Part shown: piece after piece, positions 1 through 7,689 of the stretch
Position numbering within the stretch: position 1 is the first letter of the stretch
Layout: each line of letters starts with the position of its first letter
Assembly: GCA_001873665.1 (NCBI GenBank)
Contig: MNZO01000045.1
Span: 5,969-25,083, forward strand
Direction of reading: 5' to 3'
Origin: Candidatus Shapirobacteria bacterium CG2_30_35_20
GTDB lineage: Bacteria > Patescibacteriota > Microgenomatia > UBA12405
DNA: 19,115 nt
Translations under genes and position numbers: made by a program
Notes under the pieces: generated by a model
Told to the model about the DNA's origin: nothing
What the model saw: only the letters and a program-made list of their open reading frames with translations
The model's database searches: none

Positions 1-1442
1 AAATCGAAGACGGTAAAGGTTTCTTCGGCTGATTCGCTACTATTTTTGGTTTGATAAATTAATTTAAAATTTGAGGAAAAAAGGGTTTGATAATAATTTT
101 GGGAATAGGGAAACAGAGGGTTATTTTGGTTTTTGAAAACTCGACGACTGGGGATTAAGACATAGTCGACCGTTGATAATAAGTTGTCTAACTGGATTTT
201 ATTTTCATAATTATTATCTAAAGTATAAAAATCAAAATTTATAATATTGATGTCAGGACGCAATTTTAGGTCGGCGACATTGCCTGATTCGGATAAAATA
301 GCCGAGTTTTCGGGTAAATTATTGTTTGTCCAATTGGTAGCTAATATGCGTGGATTGGGGGAAAAATATTGGCAGAAAAATAAAAGACCAGGCAAAATAC
401 AAATACTAGTAACCAGTAACTGGTAACGAGATTTAAGACGGGAAATAAAAAGAGTGGCAAATAAAGGAAAGATGAAAAATATTGGGGACATAAAACGAGT
501 CCATTTGACAAAAAGTGAACCGAAATAAACAAAGTAAATAAATATTGGTATTAATATAAACATCCAATATTTATAATTTACAATTTTCAATTTACAATTT
601 TCAATGAATGTAATAATTCCAAAAAGGGAGAAAATAAAAATGGGAAAACCTAATACATAGGGAAAGATGTGGGTGAATTGGAAAAGATAGGGAATAGTGT
701 TTTGAAATTGACGAGTGTAAAAAACTTCAATGGCACCAGTAGCGATTCCTGTTTCATAACGCATAGTGGAAATAAAATCATTGATATTAATAATGTTAAA
801 GGGTGAGGAAAGTAAAAAGATAAAGGATAAAAGTAAAATAAAAAATAAAGTACTTAGATGTTGTTTTTTATACAATCCCATTAAAATTATTGGCCAAATA
901 AAAAATAGGGCAGTTATTTTTGAGCCAAGGGCGATACCAGAATAAAGTGCAGAAAAAATAAAATATTTAAAATAAGGTTTTTGAAATATTTTGATTAAAA
1001 AATATAAATTGACAATAAAAATAAATGATAATAAACTTTCGGTGGTGCCAAAGTGAGAAATTTGAATGAGGCCGGGGGAAAAGATTAGTAATAACGTAAA
1101 CAGAGCACTGAGGACAGAGGACTGAAAAAGAATTTTGACCAATAAATAGCCAAAATACAAAAGTAGTAGTGAAAAAAATGCTGAATAAAGGCGAAGTGTA
1201 TAAATAGAATTTGAAAAAGTATTGGGGATGTTAATTAGTTTTAGAGAGAAATAACCTAAGTATAGGGGGAATTGACCATAGGCGAAAAAATGAGGATTTA
1301 AGTTGGTTGATGATAATTGGGAAAGGGCAGTGGCCATATTATTTTCATCGGGGTGAGAGAAATAGCCACTATTCCAATTTAGGCCATAAAAACGGGTAAA
1401 TATTGACAGAATAGCCATGATGATAATGATTTTAGATGACAT
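1..1442 (-). CDS. GT-C (ArnT/PMT-like) membrane glycosyltransferase, 3' end off the window
   Basis: The reading frame stays open from the start at 1442 to the left edge, about 480 codons with no stop. The protein has many hydrophobic helices. An early extracytoplasmic loop carries HPDENN (about residues 31-36), the acidic motif expected in the first loop of GT-C enzymes that use polyprenyl-phosphate sugars. A soluble tail follows the last helices. The ATG at 1440-1442 overlaps the upstream gene's stop by 11 nt and completes the first membrane helix; ATG 1416-1418 is an alternative, and a TGA blocks the frame further upstream. Lying last in a chain after a phosphoribosyltransferase suggests it glycosylates cell-surface material, possibly the pilus or surface proteins encoded upstream; that is inference. 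Three 7-bp-period repeat arrays are translated inside it. Substrate unknown. Confidence 0.8.
   Translation of the reverse strand, partial: MSSKIIIIMAILSIFTRFYGLNWNSGYFSHPDENNMATALSQLSSTNLNPHFFAYGQFPLYLGYFSLKLINIPNTFSNSIYTLRLYSAFFSLLLLYFGYLLVKILFQSSVLSALFTLLLIFSPGLIQISHFGTTESLLSFIFIVNLYFLIKIFQKPYFKYFIFSALYSGIALGSKITALFFIWPIILMGLYKKQHLSTLFFILLLSFIFLLSSPFNIININDFISTMRYETGIATGAIEVFYTRQFQNTIPYLFQFTHIFPYVLGFPIFIFSLFGIITFIENCKLKIVNYKYWMFILIPIFIYFVYFGSLFVKWTRFMSPIFFIFPLFATLFISRLKSRYQLLVTSICILPGLLFFCQYFSPNPRILATNWTNNNLPENSAILSESGNVADLKLRPDINIINFDFYTLDNNYENKIQLDNLLSTVDYVLIPSRRVFKNQNNPLFPYSQNYYQTLFSSNFKLIYQTKNSSESAEETFTVFD
404..431. repeat. 7-bp-period array, AACYRGT type
   Basis: Four consecutive heptads, TACTAGT, AACCAGT, AACTGGT and AACGAGA, lie inside the glycosyltransferase gene and are translated. 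It belongs to the heptamer-array class seen at several other sites in this window. Confidence 0.55.
569..603. repeat. 7-bp-period array, ATTTNCA type
   Basis: Five heptads, ATTTATA, ATTTACA, ATTTTCA, ATTTACA and ATTTTCA, make a perfect 14-bp tandem duplication (576-589 and 590-603). The array is translated in the glycosyltransferase as part of a Lys/Asn/Tyr-rich loop (KLKIVNYK). Confidence 0.75.
1101..1128. repeat. 7-bp-period array, CTGAGGA/CAGAGGA type
   Basis: The heptads CAGAGCA, CTGAGGA, CAGAGGA and CTGAAAA run in phase inside the glycosyltransferase gene, where the complement encodes QSSVLSAL. Base composition is richer in G and C than the surrounding gene. Confidence 0.55.
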
Positions 1443-2337
1443 AGAGAATTGACATCATCATCAATCCCCAGACGAGAACGGAAAAAATAAGGGGGATATC
1501 GGTGGTAACAATACGTTCGGGACGTTCCCCACCGGAAAGCTCAAAAATAATTTGACCATAACGCATAATGCCAAAAATTACTGGTAAAAGAGTAATCATA
1601 TACCATTTACGATCAAGAACAGAGGAGTAATTTTCTAACAAAAAATTATGGAGCTGACCATCAAATTGTAAAGGTTGAGCCAAAAAGGTAAACATGGCAT
1701 AAGAAATTAAAGTGCAGACGGCAAACATAGTGACATAAAAACTTAAGAGTGACTTGCCATAACCATTTAAGGCTTGGCGAGAAGTACGACCACTGTTTGA
1801 TAATTCACTGCGACGTTTACCACTGGCAATAAAGAGTGATAAGAAAATGACGGTTAGCATTATCCAAATGGGGAGGTGATAGCCGGTGGCAATTTCGCCA
1901 GCAAATGCTCGAAGGATAAAAAAGAAAGCAATACCAATAATATCAATAACGGCTTTTTTCTTGAATACAAATGAATAGAAATATTGCAAAACGATAAAAA
2001 GTAAGGAAATATAAAAAAAACTTTGATTAATTGAGAAAGCTAGACCTAAACCAGTAATTAATAAAACTGCAGCCGTAAATAAGGCAGTTTCCTGGGTAAC
2101 ATCACCCCGAGCTAAAGGTCTAAGTTTTTTGGCGGGGTGGAGACGATCGTTTTTGATATCGGCTAAATCATTGACGAGATATGAAGATGACGACAAAAGG
2201 CAAAAGGTAATAAAAGCAATGGTGCTTTGAATAAAGGTAATGGGTTCAAAAACTTTACCAGCCAAAATAGCAGCAGCAAACAAATTTAAATTTTTGATCC
2301 ACTGTGTTGGTCGAAGAGCTTCAATTAGGGCTAACAC
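1432..2337 (-). CDS. UbiA-family decaprenyl-phosphate phosphoribosyltransferase-like protein
   Basis: A 301-aa polytopic membrane protein. The N-terminal RPTQWIKN, the Asp-rich NDLAD motif (56-60) followed by ND (63-64), HPAKKLRP (67-74), LRAFAG (142-147) and GKRRSEL (173-179) match decaprenyl-phosphate phosphoribosyltransferase (DPPR synthase) more closely than quinone-type UbiA enzymes. The family joins PRPP to a polyprenyl phosphate in the membrane, the first step toward a lipid-linked ribose or arabinose donor. The start is GTG at 2335-2337, because the upstream ATG runs into TAG at once. One nucleotide separates it from the preceding stop, and the following gene overlaps its end. The GT-C enzyme next door could use the lipid-linked pentose; this link is inference. 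Polyprenyl chain length cannot be read from the sequence. Confidence 0.85.
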   Translation of the reverse strand: MLALIEALRPTQWIKNLNLFAAAILAGKVFEPITFIQSTIAFITFCLLSSSSYLVNDLADIKNDRLHPAKKLRPLARGDVTQETALFTAAVLLITGLGLAFSINQSFFYISLLFIVLQYFYSFVFKKKAVIDIIGIAFFFILRAFAGEIATGYHLPIWIMLTVIFLSLFIASGKRRSELSNSGRTSRQALNGYGKSLLSFYVTMFAVCTLISYAMFTFLAQPLQFDGQLHNFLLENYSSVLDRKWYMITLLPVIFGIMRYGQIIFELSGGERPERIVTTDIPLIFSVLVWGLMMMSILYVI

Positions 2338-2338
2338 A

Positions 2339-3355
2339 TTACAATAATATCAGGAATCCGAGCAAGGTGGCGATACCACCAATAATAGTTAATGCTTGAG
2401 ATGGGAATTCTACCCCAGAGATGGGCAAGATTATACGAGTAGGTGATGGACCTTGAGCAATATTACTTGTCGGAGGCGGGGTGGGAGATGACCAGACACT
2501 AGTTGGAGTTGGGGTGGGGGTACGAGTTGGAGTACGAGTGCCAGTGGGGGTATTGGTTGGTTTGCCAGTAGGAGTGGGAGTACGAGTTGGTTTTTCAGGT
2601 TTATCACAATTACATTTCATTGTTTGTTCTTTAAAACCTGAACCTGCGGTATCTATTTGGATAGTGCCACAAAAACAATTGTAATTAAAATTGGCAGGGA
2701 TGGGTTCTTTTTGACAACCAGCAGCGAGGTTATCAAATTGATTTGGACACCAAAAACCATTTTGAAAACCACTGGGCATATATGTGGTTACTGGAGTAAA
2801 AGTTAGTATGTTGCAGAGGCCGTCAGCATCACGACCCTGGTACTGAGAATAATTGGGTGAACCTGCAGGCATGTTTGTAGTAACCTGAGTCGCAACGCCA
2901 CCACTAAAGGTACAGACACCTGGAGTATCAAAGCCGTAAGTTTTACCATTGCAGTTACATTTATAGGGATGAGACGCATCACCTCCACGAACATAGGTTG
3001 ATCCAAATACTGGATATTCATTGCATTTTTTGATACCAGCTGCATTACAAGTCATGGTTTTCATGGAGGTGCAAAAACCACCACAAGCATCACACCAGGC
3101 ACCAGGATTACCATTTTTACCACATTCAGCTTGACTTAATTTTAGAGTCTCGTTTGCACCTTTAATGGGGGCGTTCATATCACCACCATTGGCGTCGGCG
3201 CAGGCTTGTCTGGCTTTGGGGTTACCAATGTCAGCACAAATTTTGTTGGTGGCTTTTTTTCGACTATCAGCGTTTTGAAAAGAAAGATAGATTGCACCAA
3301 CCAAAGATAGTAATAAAAACAAGACACCAAAAATAGCGTAATATTTATTTTTCAT
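2339..3355 (-). CDS. Cys-rich surface protein with Thr-Pro stalk and LPISG-type C-terminal signal
   Basis: A 338-aa protein of no family I recognise. Residues about 7-26 are an uncleaved signal anchor or signal peptide. A Cys-rich ectodomain follows, with 18 cysteines, an even number, many in CxC or CxxC pairs, consistent with disulfide-bonded extracellular modules. Next comes a Thr/Pro-rich stalk (about 254-295), then LPISG and a final hydrophobic helix. That ending resembles a sortase substrate, but the usual basic tail is missing, so it may simply be a membrane anchor. The ATG overlaps the preceding gene's TGA in a 4-nt ATGA, suggesting translational coupling. The location after pilN/pilO-type genes points to a role at the cell surface; adhesin is only a guess. 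Confidence 0.7.
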   Translation of the reverse strand: MKNKYYAIFGVLFLLLSLVGAIYLSFQNADSRKKATNKICADIGNPKARQACADANGGDMNAPIKGANETLKLSQAECGKNGNPGAWCDACGGFCTSMKTMTCNAAGIKKCNEYPVFGSTYVRGGDASHPYKCNCNGKTYGFDTPGVCTFSGGVATQVTTNMPAGSPNYSQYQGRDADGLCNILTFTPVTTYMPSGFQNGFWCPNQFDNLAAGCQKEPIPANFNYNCFCGTIQIDTAGSGFKEQTMKCNCDKPEKPTRTPTPTGKPTNTPTGTRTPTRTPTPTPTSVWSSPTPPPTSNIAQGPSPTRIILPISGVEFPSQALTIIGGIATLLGFLILL

Positions 3356-4323
3356 CTTTTATTAAAAAAGTATAGTGAAAAACTTAGTGTGAGTAAAGAG
3401 GACAATAACAAAAAGTAGAGTGGATTGGTATTTCCAGTTACAGGAATGCTCGATTTAGTCGATATTTTTGCAGTTCTAATTGTGGGGACAAGAGAGGGGA
3501 TAATAGTAGGAGAAACTTGGGGAATGATGGTGGCAGAAGGACTGGCGGAAAAAGAAGGGAGTTTGGTATCAATAATGATAGAAGTGGGGACAGAAATAGG
3601 GACAGAAGTAGGAACGATAGCACCAGTGCCCAATTGAGGGGTAAAACCAAGCCCGACGATGATATCAGGAACCGGGTCGTTGTGGGATAAATCGTTTTCA
3701 ACCTGAGTTAATTGACCGTCAACGGAATAAACATAAATATCTTCGGTGCCAGTAGAGTTGGGAATGAAAAGTGATTTTTTGTCCTCGGTAAAACTGTTAT
3801 TGAGAGAAATGTGCCACTGACCATTGCTGTCGGTTAGTGCTGACAAGGGCCAGGCTCCCTCGACATTAAGATAAACAATTGAATTGGGGCTGGGGTTGCC
3901 AGAAGCTAGGATTACTTTTCCCCATGCCAAGTTAGCCATAGATAAATTACCAGAAGGCAAGGGAGCGGTTTGAAATTTGTAATCAGATAATGATAACTCT
4001 TGACCATCAATAATGAGTTTATATTGGTATTGAGTGCTAGCCGATAGACCATCAATTCGGTAATAGTGAGTAGTCGTTTTGGTCTTAAAATTTGAAATGG
4101 TTTGGTTGTTTATATTTAAGATTGAGGAACAAGAAGATGTAGTTAAAAATGAAATATCGGCTGATTTGTTGGTTAAATTTGTTGTCTGAACACTAATCGG
4201 AGCACAGTCTCCCGAAGCTTTTGATAAGGTATTTGTGGTTTTTGCTGAGAGCCAAACACCCAAAAATAGGATGGTGAGTAATAAAATAGTGCCTAATATA
4301 GTGGGAATTCTTTTGTTTTTCAT
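3352..4323 (-). CDS. FN3/Ig-like surface protein with IPVTG sortase-type signal
   Basis: A 323-aa secreted or cell-surface protein. An N-terminal hydrophobic segment (about 8-26) is followed by a fibronectin-III-like domain; THYYRIDGLSASTQYQYKL is the typical strand-F region of that fold. A second beta-rich domain around GNPSPNSIVYLNVEG resembles carboxypeptidase-regulatory or Ig-like folds. A long Ser/Pro/Thr linker leads to IPVTG, a hydrophobic helix and the basic end NKR, the classical layout of a sortase sorting signal. Its ATG overlaps the TGA of the small gene before it, and its own TGA overlaps the next ATG, so three genes are joined by 4-nt overlaps. No sortase gene is present in the window. 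The binding partner is unknown. Confidence 0.75.
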   Translation of the reverse strand: MKNKRIPTILGTILLLTILFLGVWLSAKTTNTLSKASGDCAPISVQTTNLTNKSADISFLTTSSCSSILNINNQTISNFKTKTTTHYYRIDGLSASTQYQYKLIIDGQELSLSDYKFQTAPLPSGNLSMANLAWGKVILASGNPSPNSIVYLNVEGAWPLSALTDSNGQWHISLNNSFTEDKKSLFIPNSTGTEDIYVYSVDGQLTQVENDLSHNDPVPDIIVGLGFTPQLGTGAIVPTSVPISVPTSIIIDTKLPSFSASPSATIIPQVSPTIIPSLVPTIRTAKISTKSSIPVTGNTNPLYFLLLSSLLTLSFSLYFFNKR

Positions 4324-4517
4324 CGACGAGACTCAATTATTTTAATAACATCAGTTTTTAAATTAAAATCAATTGTTTTACCCAGTGAATTGTTTTGGGA
4401 AATCCGAGTCGAGTTAATTAAATTATCATAACTTTGGGAAACAGTAGCCACGAATAAAGTTACAAAGGTCATAATGGATATGACTAATAAATAGGGTGAA
4501 ATACTATTTTTTTTCAT
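4320..4517 (-). CDS. 65-aa single-helix membrane protein in pilus cluster
   Basis: Starts with MKKNS at ATG 4515-4517, 14 nt inside the end of the pilO-like gene, and ends in an ATGA overlap with the FN3 protein. Residues about 8-28 form one membrane helix, and the short tail is polar. A longer reading frame runs upstream to 4649, but that part merely shadows pilO, so the MKKN start is preferred. I recognise no family. Its place suggests a small accessory protein of the type IV pilus or surface-protein assembly. Confidence 0.6.
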   Translation of the reverse strand: MKKNSISPYLLVISIMTFVTLFVATVSQSYDNLINSTRISQNNSLGKTIDFNLKTDVIKIIESRR

Positions 4518-5109
4518 CTGAGTTATTTTCAAAAAATATATTAATTGGTAAAACAAAACTAATTTTTCCTTGAGATTGATTTTCTTTATCCTGAGAAAAG
4601 GTGATTTGGGAGATATCGAGCAAACGACGAGCGTGGGATAGATTGTCAATCAAATTAATCGTAGACATAAAAGATGAACTGGTACTAATTTGAGTGGAAA
4701 AATAATTTTTTTTGGATTGGGTAAAATTGATTTTATCTAAAGTAATATTATTTTGAGAGGTAGCGGAATCAACCAAATTCATAGCCCCAACATAGTTTTG
4801 ATGAGAAGGAAAGGCCTCCTCGACTAGAAAATATTTTTCCTGGATACTGGCGAAATTGTCCTGAGCGATAATAATTTGATCAATTTTAGCTTTTACTGTA
4901 GTTGATAAAACTTTTTTTGACCGGACATCGCCGATTAAAGCGGAAATGGTCAATAGCGTTGGTCGAACGGCAAAGAAAAGAAAAAATGAGATGAGACCAA
5001 AAGTGATTGATAATTCAAAAATTTTACGATTTTTTTCTACTTGACGTTGTTTTTCAAGGTATTTGAAGAGTGGACTTAGTTTGGAGATATTAAACTGAAG
5101 ATTGGGCAC
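4504..5109 (-). CDS. pilO: PilO-like type IV pilus inner-membrane protein
   Basis: A 201-aa bitopic protein with a short cytoplasmic N-terminus, one membrane helix (about 31-52), a coiled-coil stretch, then a small alpha/beta periplasmic or extracytoplasmic domain. This is the PilO layout, and it directly follows a PilN-like gene with a 20-nt overlap. In other bacteria PilN and PilO form a complex linking the cytoplasmic PilM ring to the pilus channel. Here the partner PilM is not in the window. Primary sequence is too divergent for a motif match, so the call depends on architecture and neighbour. Confidence 0.65.
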   Translation of the reverse strand: MPNLQFNISKLSPLFKYLEKQRQVEKNRKIFELSITFGLISFFLFFAVRPTLLTISALIGDVRSKKVLSTTVKAKIDQIIIAQDNFASIQEKYFLVEEAFPSHQNYVGAMNLVDSATSQNNITLDKINFTQSKKNYFSTQISTSSSFMSTINLIDNLSHARRLLDISQITFSQDKENQSQGKISFVLPINIFFENNSDEKK

Positions 5110-5650
5110 TTTTGGATTTAAAATTTAACAAAATGTCAACATAATATTTTGAATCTTTTGATTTTTTTTCAATTTTACGAATATCGACAGTGTCAACTTT
5201 GGGGTTGAGGGAAAAATTTACCATCATATTGACCAAAGAATCTTCGCGATATGAATAAAGACTAAGTTGAGCTGAAGTTTTGGCAATAGTCATATTTTGA
5301 AGAAAAACATCGGGGGGTAAAGAAGAAACAATCGATTTTAAATTGATGATATAGTTTGGTTGATTTTTGTATTGAATATCAATATATTTAAGTCGGCTTT
5401 GAAGAGATAAGAATTCTTTTTCGAATTCAGTGGTACTTTCTAAAATGGCCTTTTGTTGACGAAGAACTTCGGACAAATCAGAATTCTGACGGTCAAGCCA
5501 AAAACGAGAGATGAAAGCAGAAATGACGATTAACTCAGTAAAAACAATAATGTAGCGACCAATGGTAGTTAGATAGCGAATGGTGCGGGCGAAAAAACTG
5601 TGGCTATTTGATTCATCGGGCAAAAGAGATATTTCTTTTTTGGTGGACAT
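5090..5650 (-). CDS. pilN: PilN-like type IV pilus assembly protein
   Basis: A 186-aa protein whose N-terminus ISLLPDE corresponds to the INLLP motif by which PilN docks onto PilM. One membrane helix (about 30-48), a coiled-coil section and a C-terminal alpha/beta domain follow, as expected for PilN. The segment IVSSLPPDVFLQNMTI is typical of the PilN domain (the conserved region where PilN-type proteins discuss their fold as a ferredoxin-like domain). It overlaps pilO. A short palindrome lies between its start and the end of murJ, so transcription may begin here. PilM is absent from the window. Confidence 0.8.
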   Translation of the reverse strand: MSTKKEISLLPDESNSHSFFARTIRYLTTIGRYIIVFTELIVISAFISRFWLDRQNSDLSEVLRQQKAILESTTEFEKEFLSLQSRLKYIDIQYKNQPNYIINLKSIVSSLPPDVFLQNMTIAKTSAQLSLYSYREDSLVNMMVNFSLNPKVDTVDIRKIEKKSKDSKYYVDILLNFKSKSAQSSV

Positions 5651-5652
5651 AG

Positions 5653-5669
5653 TTATACTATCAGTATAA
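5653..5669. promoter_or_regulatory. Palindrome upstream of pilN, possible operator or promoter
   Basis: TTATACT and AGTATAA are perfect 7-bp inverted arms around a 3-nt spacer, in the 20-nt gap between murJ and pilN. On the minus strand each arm contains TATA-like hexamers; TATACT at 5663-5668 lies 12 nt before the pilN ATG and could be a -10 box. Binding by a regulator is speculation. Confidence 0.35.
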
Positions 5670-5670
5670 G

Positions 5671-7284
5671 CTAGTTTTTAGTAAAAATGGAAGAGGCTTT
5701 TTGGAAAAAGATAATAAATTCATCTAGTTCTTTGATTTTGAATATCTTGGAAAATACAAGATAGCCAATAGCCCCATTAATTATACAAACAGAAAAAGTA
5801 GTCATAACAAAAAATGTTTTACTGGTATCAAAAACAAATTGATCAACAAGCTGGAGAGAAAGCCAACTAATTAAACCCGAAAGGATTGAGACCATAAATA
5901 TTTTACCAATACGCTCAAAAATTAAAGGCCAACCACTTCCATCAACTTTTTGAATAAAAACAAACCATAAACCAAAACATTGGATTAAATTACTAAGCGA
6001 AGCACTGACAGCTAAACCGAGAATTCCCCAATTGGTGAAATTTATAAACAAATAGCTAGATAAAATATTAAAAAACAGGGAAATAAATGATATTTTTAAC
6101 GGAGTTTTGGTGTCGTGGAGAGCGTAAAAGGCACGAACTAATATTTGGACGATAGCTTGAGAGGCAATGGCCGGAACCAAAAAGGCCAAGGTCTTGGCAG
6201 TCAATAGAGTGGCCGACCAAGGAAATTCCTTGGTTCCAAAAGCAATACGAACAATAGCAACACGATTGACTAAAATCAGCGCGGAAATTGGTAGGGCTAA
6301 ATATAGACTACGAAGGACAGTTTTACGAACGGTATCACGAAAAATGTCATGTTGATTTTTGGCGATACTTTTTGCCAGAATTGGAAGTGAGGCCTGACCA
6401 ACAGTAGAACCAAAAATACGACTGGGCAAATAGACTAATTGCAATGATAAATTTAATATAGAAATAGAGCCAGCGACTAGGGATGATGCAAAAAATAAAG
6501 TGACAGTATTTTCGATTTCACCTAATCCGAGAGACAAAGATCGTGGCAACATCAGACGAAAGACTTCTCTGACACCACTGATATTGGTGTCAATAATGGT
6601 TTTATATTTGAATTTTTTACGCTTGAGTAACGGTAATTGGCTGACTAAATGAAAGAAAGCACCAACGACGGCACCGTAAACAGGTCCATAAATTCCAAAT
6701 ATGGGAGCGAGGGTAAAAATGCTTAAGATTATAAAAATATTGTAAATTATGGGAGAAAGAGCAGGAATTAAAAAATTTTGACCGACGTGGAGAATGGCGG
6801 TGATAAAATTACTTAACAAAAAAAATATTTGAGCCAACAACAATATCCGAGTCATGTTGACCATTAAATTGACTTGATAATCGCTAAAACCTTGAGCGAT
6901 GAGGGTGGATAAAGGTCGAGCAAAAATGAAAATAACAATGGCAGAAAAAGTGAAAACTAGGAGTAAGATATTAATGACTGAGGAAGCCATGCGATAGGCT
7001 ATTTTTTTATCTTTGTGCAGATAACTGGCGAAAACGGGAATAAATGAGGCTGATAAAGCACCAGTGACTAATAATTTAAATATAAGGTCGGGAAGACGAA
7101 AGGCAGCATTGTAGGCATCAAGGTCAAGGATACAACATTGAAAAAATTGCGCATACAAAAAACGGCTGCGCAAAAATCCTAAGATGGCTGATAATCCAAA
7201 GGTTATTGCCAAAATTACCGAAGCAGAGGAAATGGAATTTTGACGACTACCAATTAGTTTTCTAAATTTTGAAAGTGAGTGCAT
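5671..7284 (-). CDS. murJ: MurJ lipid II flippase
   Basis: A 537-aa protein with about 14 membrane helices and the MurJ/MviN N-terminal signature: GFLRSRF in the first loop, YNAAFRLPDLIFKLL, then GALSASFIPVFASYL. MurJ flips undecaprenyl-linked peptidoglycan precursor across the inner membrane. The length is usual for the family. A short insertion containing QCCILDLD sits where many homologues have only a few residues between the first two helices. The ATG at 7282-7284 is preceded by TATAAT only 5 nt upstream, so its mRNA is probably leaderless. It is the first gene of a chain on the minus strand that continues to pilN and beyond. Confidence 0.93.
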   Translation of the reverse strand: MHSLSKFRKLIGSRQNSISSASVILAITFGLSAILGFLRSRFLYAQFFQCCILDLDAYNAAFRLPDLIFKLLVTGALSASFIPVFASYLHKDKKIAYRMASSVINILLLVFTFSAIVIFIFARPLSTLIAQGFSDYQVNLMVNMTRILLLAQIFFLLSNFITAILHVGQNFLIPALSPIIYNIFIILSIFTLAPIFGIYGPVYGAVVGAFFHLVSQLPLLKRKKFKYKTIIDTNISGVREVFRLMLPRSLSLGLGEIENTVTLFFASSLVAGSISILNLSLQLVYLPSRIFGSTVGQASLPILAKSIAKNQHDIFRDTVRKTVLRSLYLALPISALILVNRVAIVRIAFGTKEFPWSATLLTAKTLAFLVPAIASQAIVQILVRAFYALHDTKTPLKISFISLFFNILSSYLFINFTNWGILGLAVSASLSNLIQCFGLWFVFIQKVDGSGWPLIFERIGKIFMVSILSGLISWLSLQLVDQFVFDTSKTFFVMTTFSVCIINGAIGYLVFSKIFKIKELDEFIIFFQKASSIFTKN

Positions 7285-7289
7285 GGCTT

Positions 7290-7295
7290 ATTATA
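7290..7295 (-). promoter_or_regulatory. murJ -10 box
   Basis: A perfect TATAAT on the minus strand ends 5 nt before the murJ ATG. A good -35 is not visible. It lies in a 34-nt gap shared with the divergent rpsT promoter. Confidence 0.55.
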
Positions 7296-7303
7296 AAGTG
7301 ATA

Positions 7304-7312
7304 TGTTAAAAT
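7304..7312 (+). promoter_or_regulatory. rpsT extended -10 promoter
   Basis: TGTTAAAAT is an extended -10 element (TGn plus TAAAAT) ending 6 nt before the rpsT ATG. Transcription would start at or next to the A of the ATG, giving a leaderless mRNA. Confidence 0.6.
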
Positions 7313-7318
7313 AACCAC

Positions 7319-7621
7319 ATGCCAATTTCAAGATCTGCAAAAAAATCACTGAGAAAATCAGTAAAAAACAAGAAAGTTAATGTTTCTTTTAAGGAGAAAC
7401 TAAAAAAGCTTATTAAACTGTACTTGGTCAAACCAACCGAAAAGGGATATAAAGAAGTCCAATCGATGCTGGATGTGGCTAAACAAAAGAATATTTTTCA
7501 TATAAACAAAGTATCGAGATTAAAATCGAGACTGAATAAAAAGTATGGTGCAGACAAGGAAGGAGTAAAAACTGCAACTAAACAGACAGCTAAAAAGAAA
7601 ACTACCAAAAAAATGGCCTAG
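7319..7621 (+). CDS. rpsT: 30S ribosomal protein bS20
   Basis: A 100-aa, very basic protein. SAKKSLRKSVKNKKVN near the N-terminus and HINKVSRLKSRLNKK near residues 61-75 are the S20 signatures. S20 binds 16S rRNA helix 44 and the 5' domain early in 30S assembly. The start is ATG 7319, with an extended -10 six nt upstream. The last 20 or so residues form a Lys/Thr/Ala tail beyond the usual S20 end. It reads divergently from murJ and in the same direction as metG. Confidence 0.93.
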   Translation: MPISRSAKKSLRKSVKNKKVNVSFKEKLKKLIKLYLVKPTEKGYKEVQSMLDVAKQKNIFHINKVSRLKSRLNKKYGADKEGVKTATKQTAKKKTTKKMA

Positions 7622-7623
7622 TC

Positions 7624-7650
7624 CCCGATGGTGACTTTGTCACATACGGG
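7624..7650 (+). other. Stem-loop after rpsT
   Basis: GTGAC-TTT-GTCAC forms a perfect small hairpin. An outer CCCG/CGGG stem is separated from it by a 3x3 internal loop. It begins 3 nt after the rpsT stop. No uninterrupted T-run follows, so it is a poor intrinsic terminator; it may stabilise the rpsT mRNA 3' end or be a degenerate terminator. Confidence 0.35.
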
Positions 7651-7662
7651 ACGAATTTAAGT

Positions 7663-7683
7663 TATAATTTTACTTAATTAAGG
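7663..7683 (+). promoter_or_regulatory. metG promoter -10 and Shine-Dalgarno
   Basis: TATAAT (7663-7668) is followed by AAGG at 7680-7683, six nt before the metG ATG at 7690. This is one of the few starts here with both a leader and a recognisable Shine-Dalgarno sequence, unlike the leaderless pattern of its neighbours. Confidence 0.5.
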
Positions 7684-7689
7684 CGTTTT

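Noticed and set aside
404..603. CRISPR-like array.
   Set aside because: Units are 7 bp with no spacers, lie inside a coding region and there are no cas genes.
2481..2600. Tandem DNA repeat of GGAGT/ACGAGT type.
   Set aside because: It is explained by degenerate Thr-Pro codons in the protein stalk and has no fixed period.
2481..2684. Plus-strand frame rich in Val-Gly repeats.
   Set aside because: It is the complement of the Thr-Pro stalk codons of the minus-strand surface protein.
7624..7650. Intrinsic terminator after rpsT.
   Set aside because: The hairpin is real but lacks a T-run and has an internal loop; listed only as a stem-loop.
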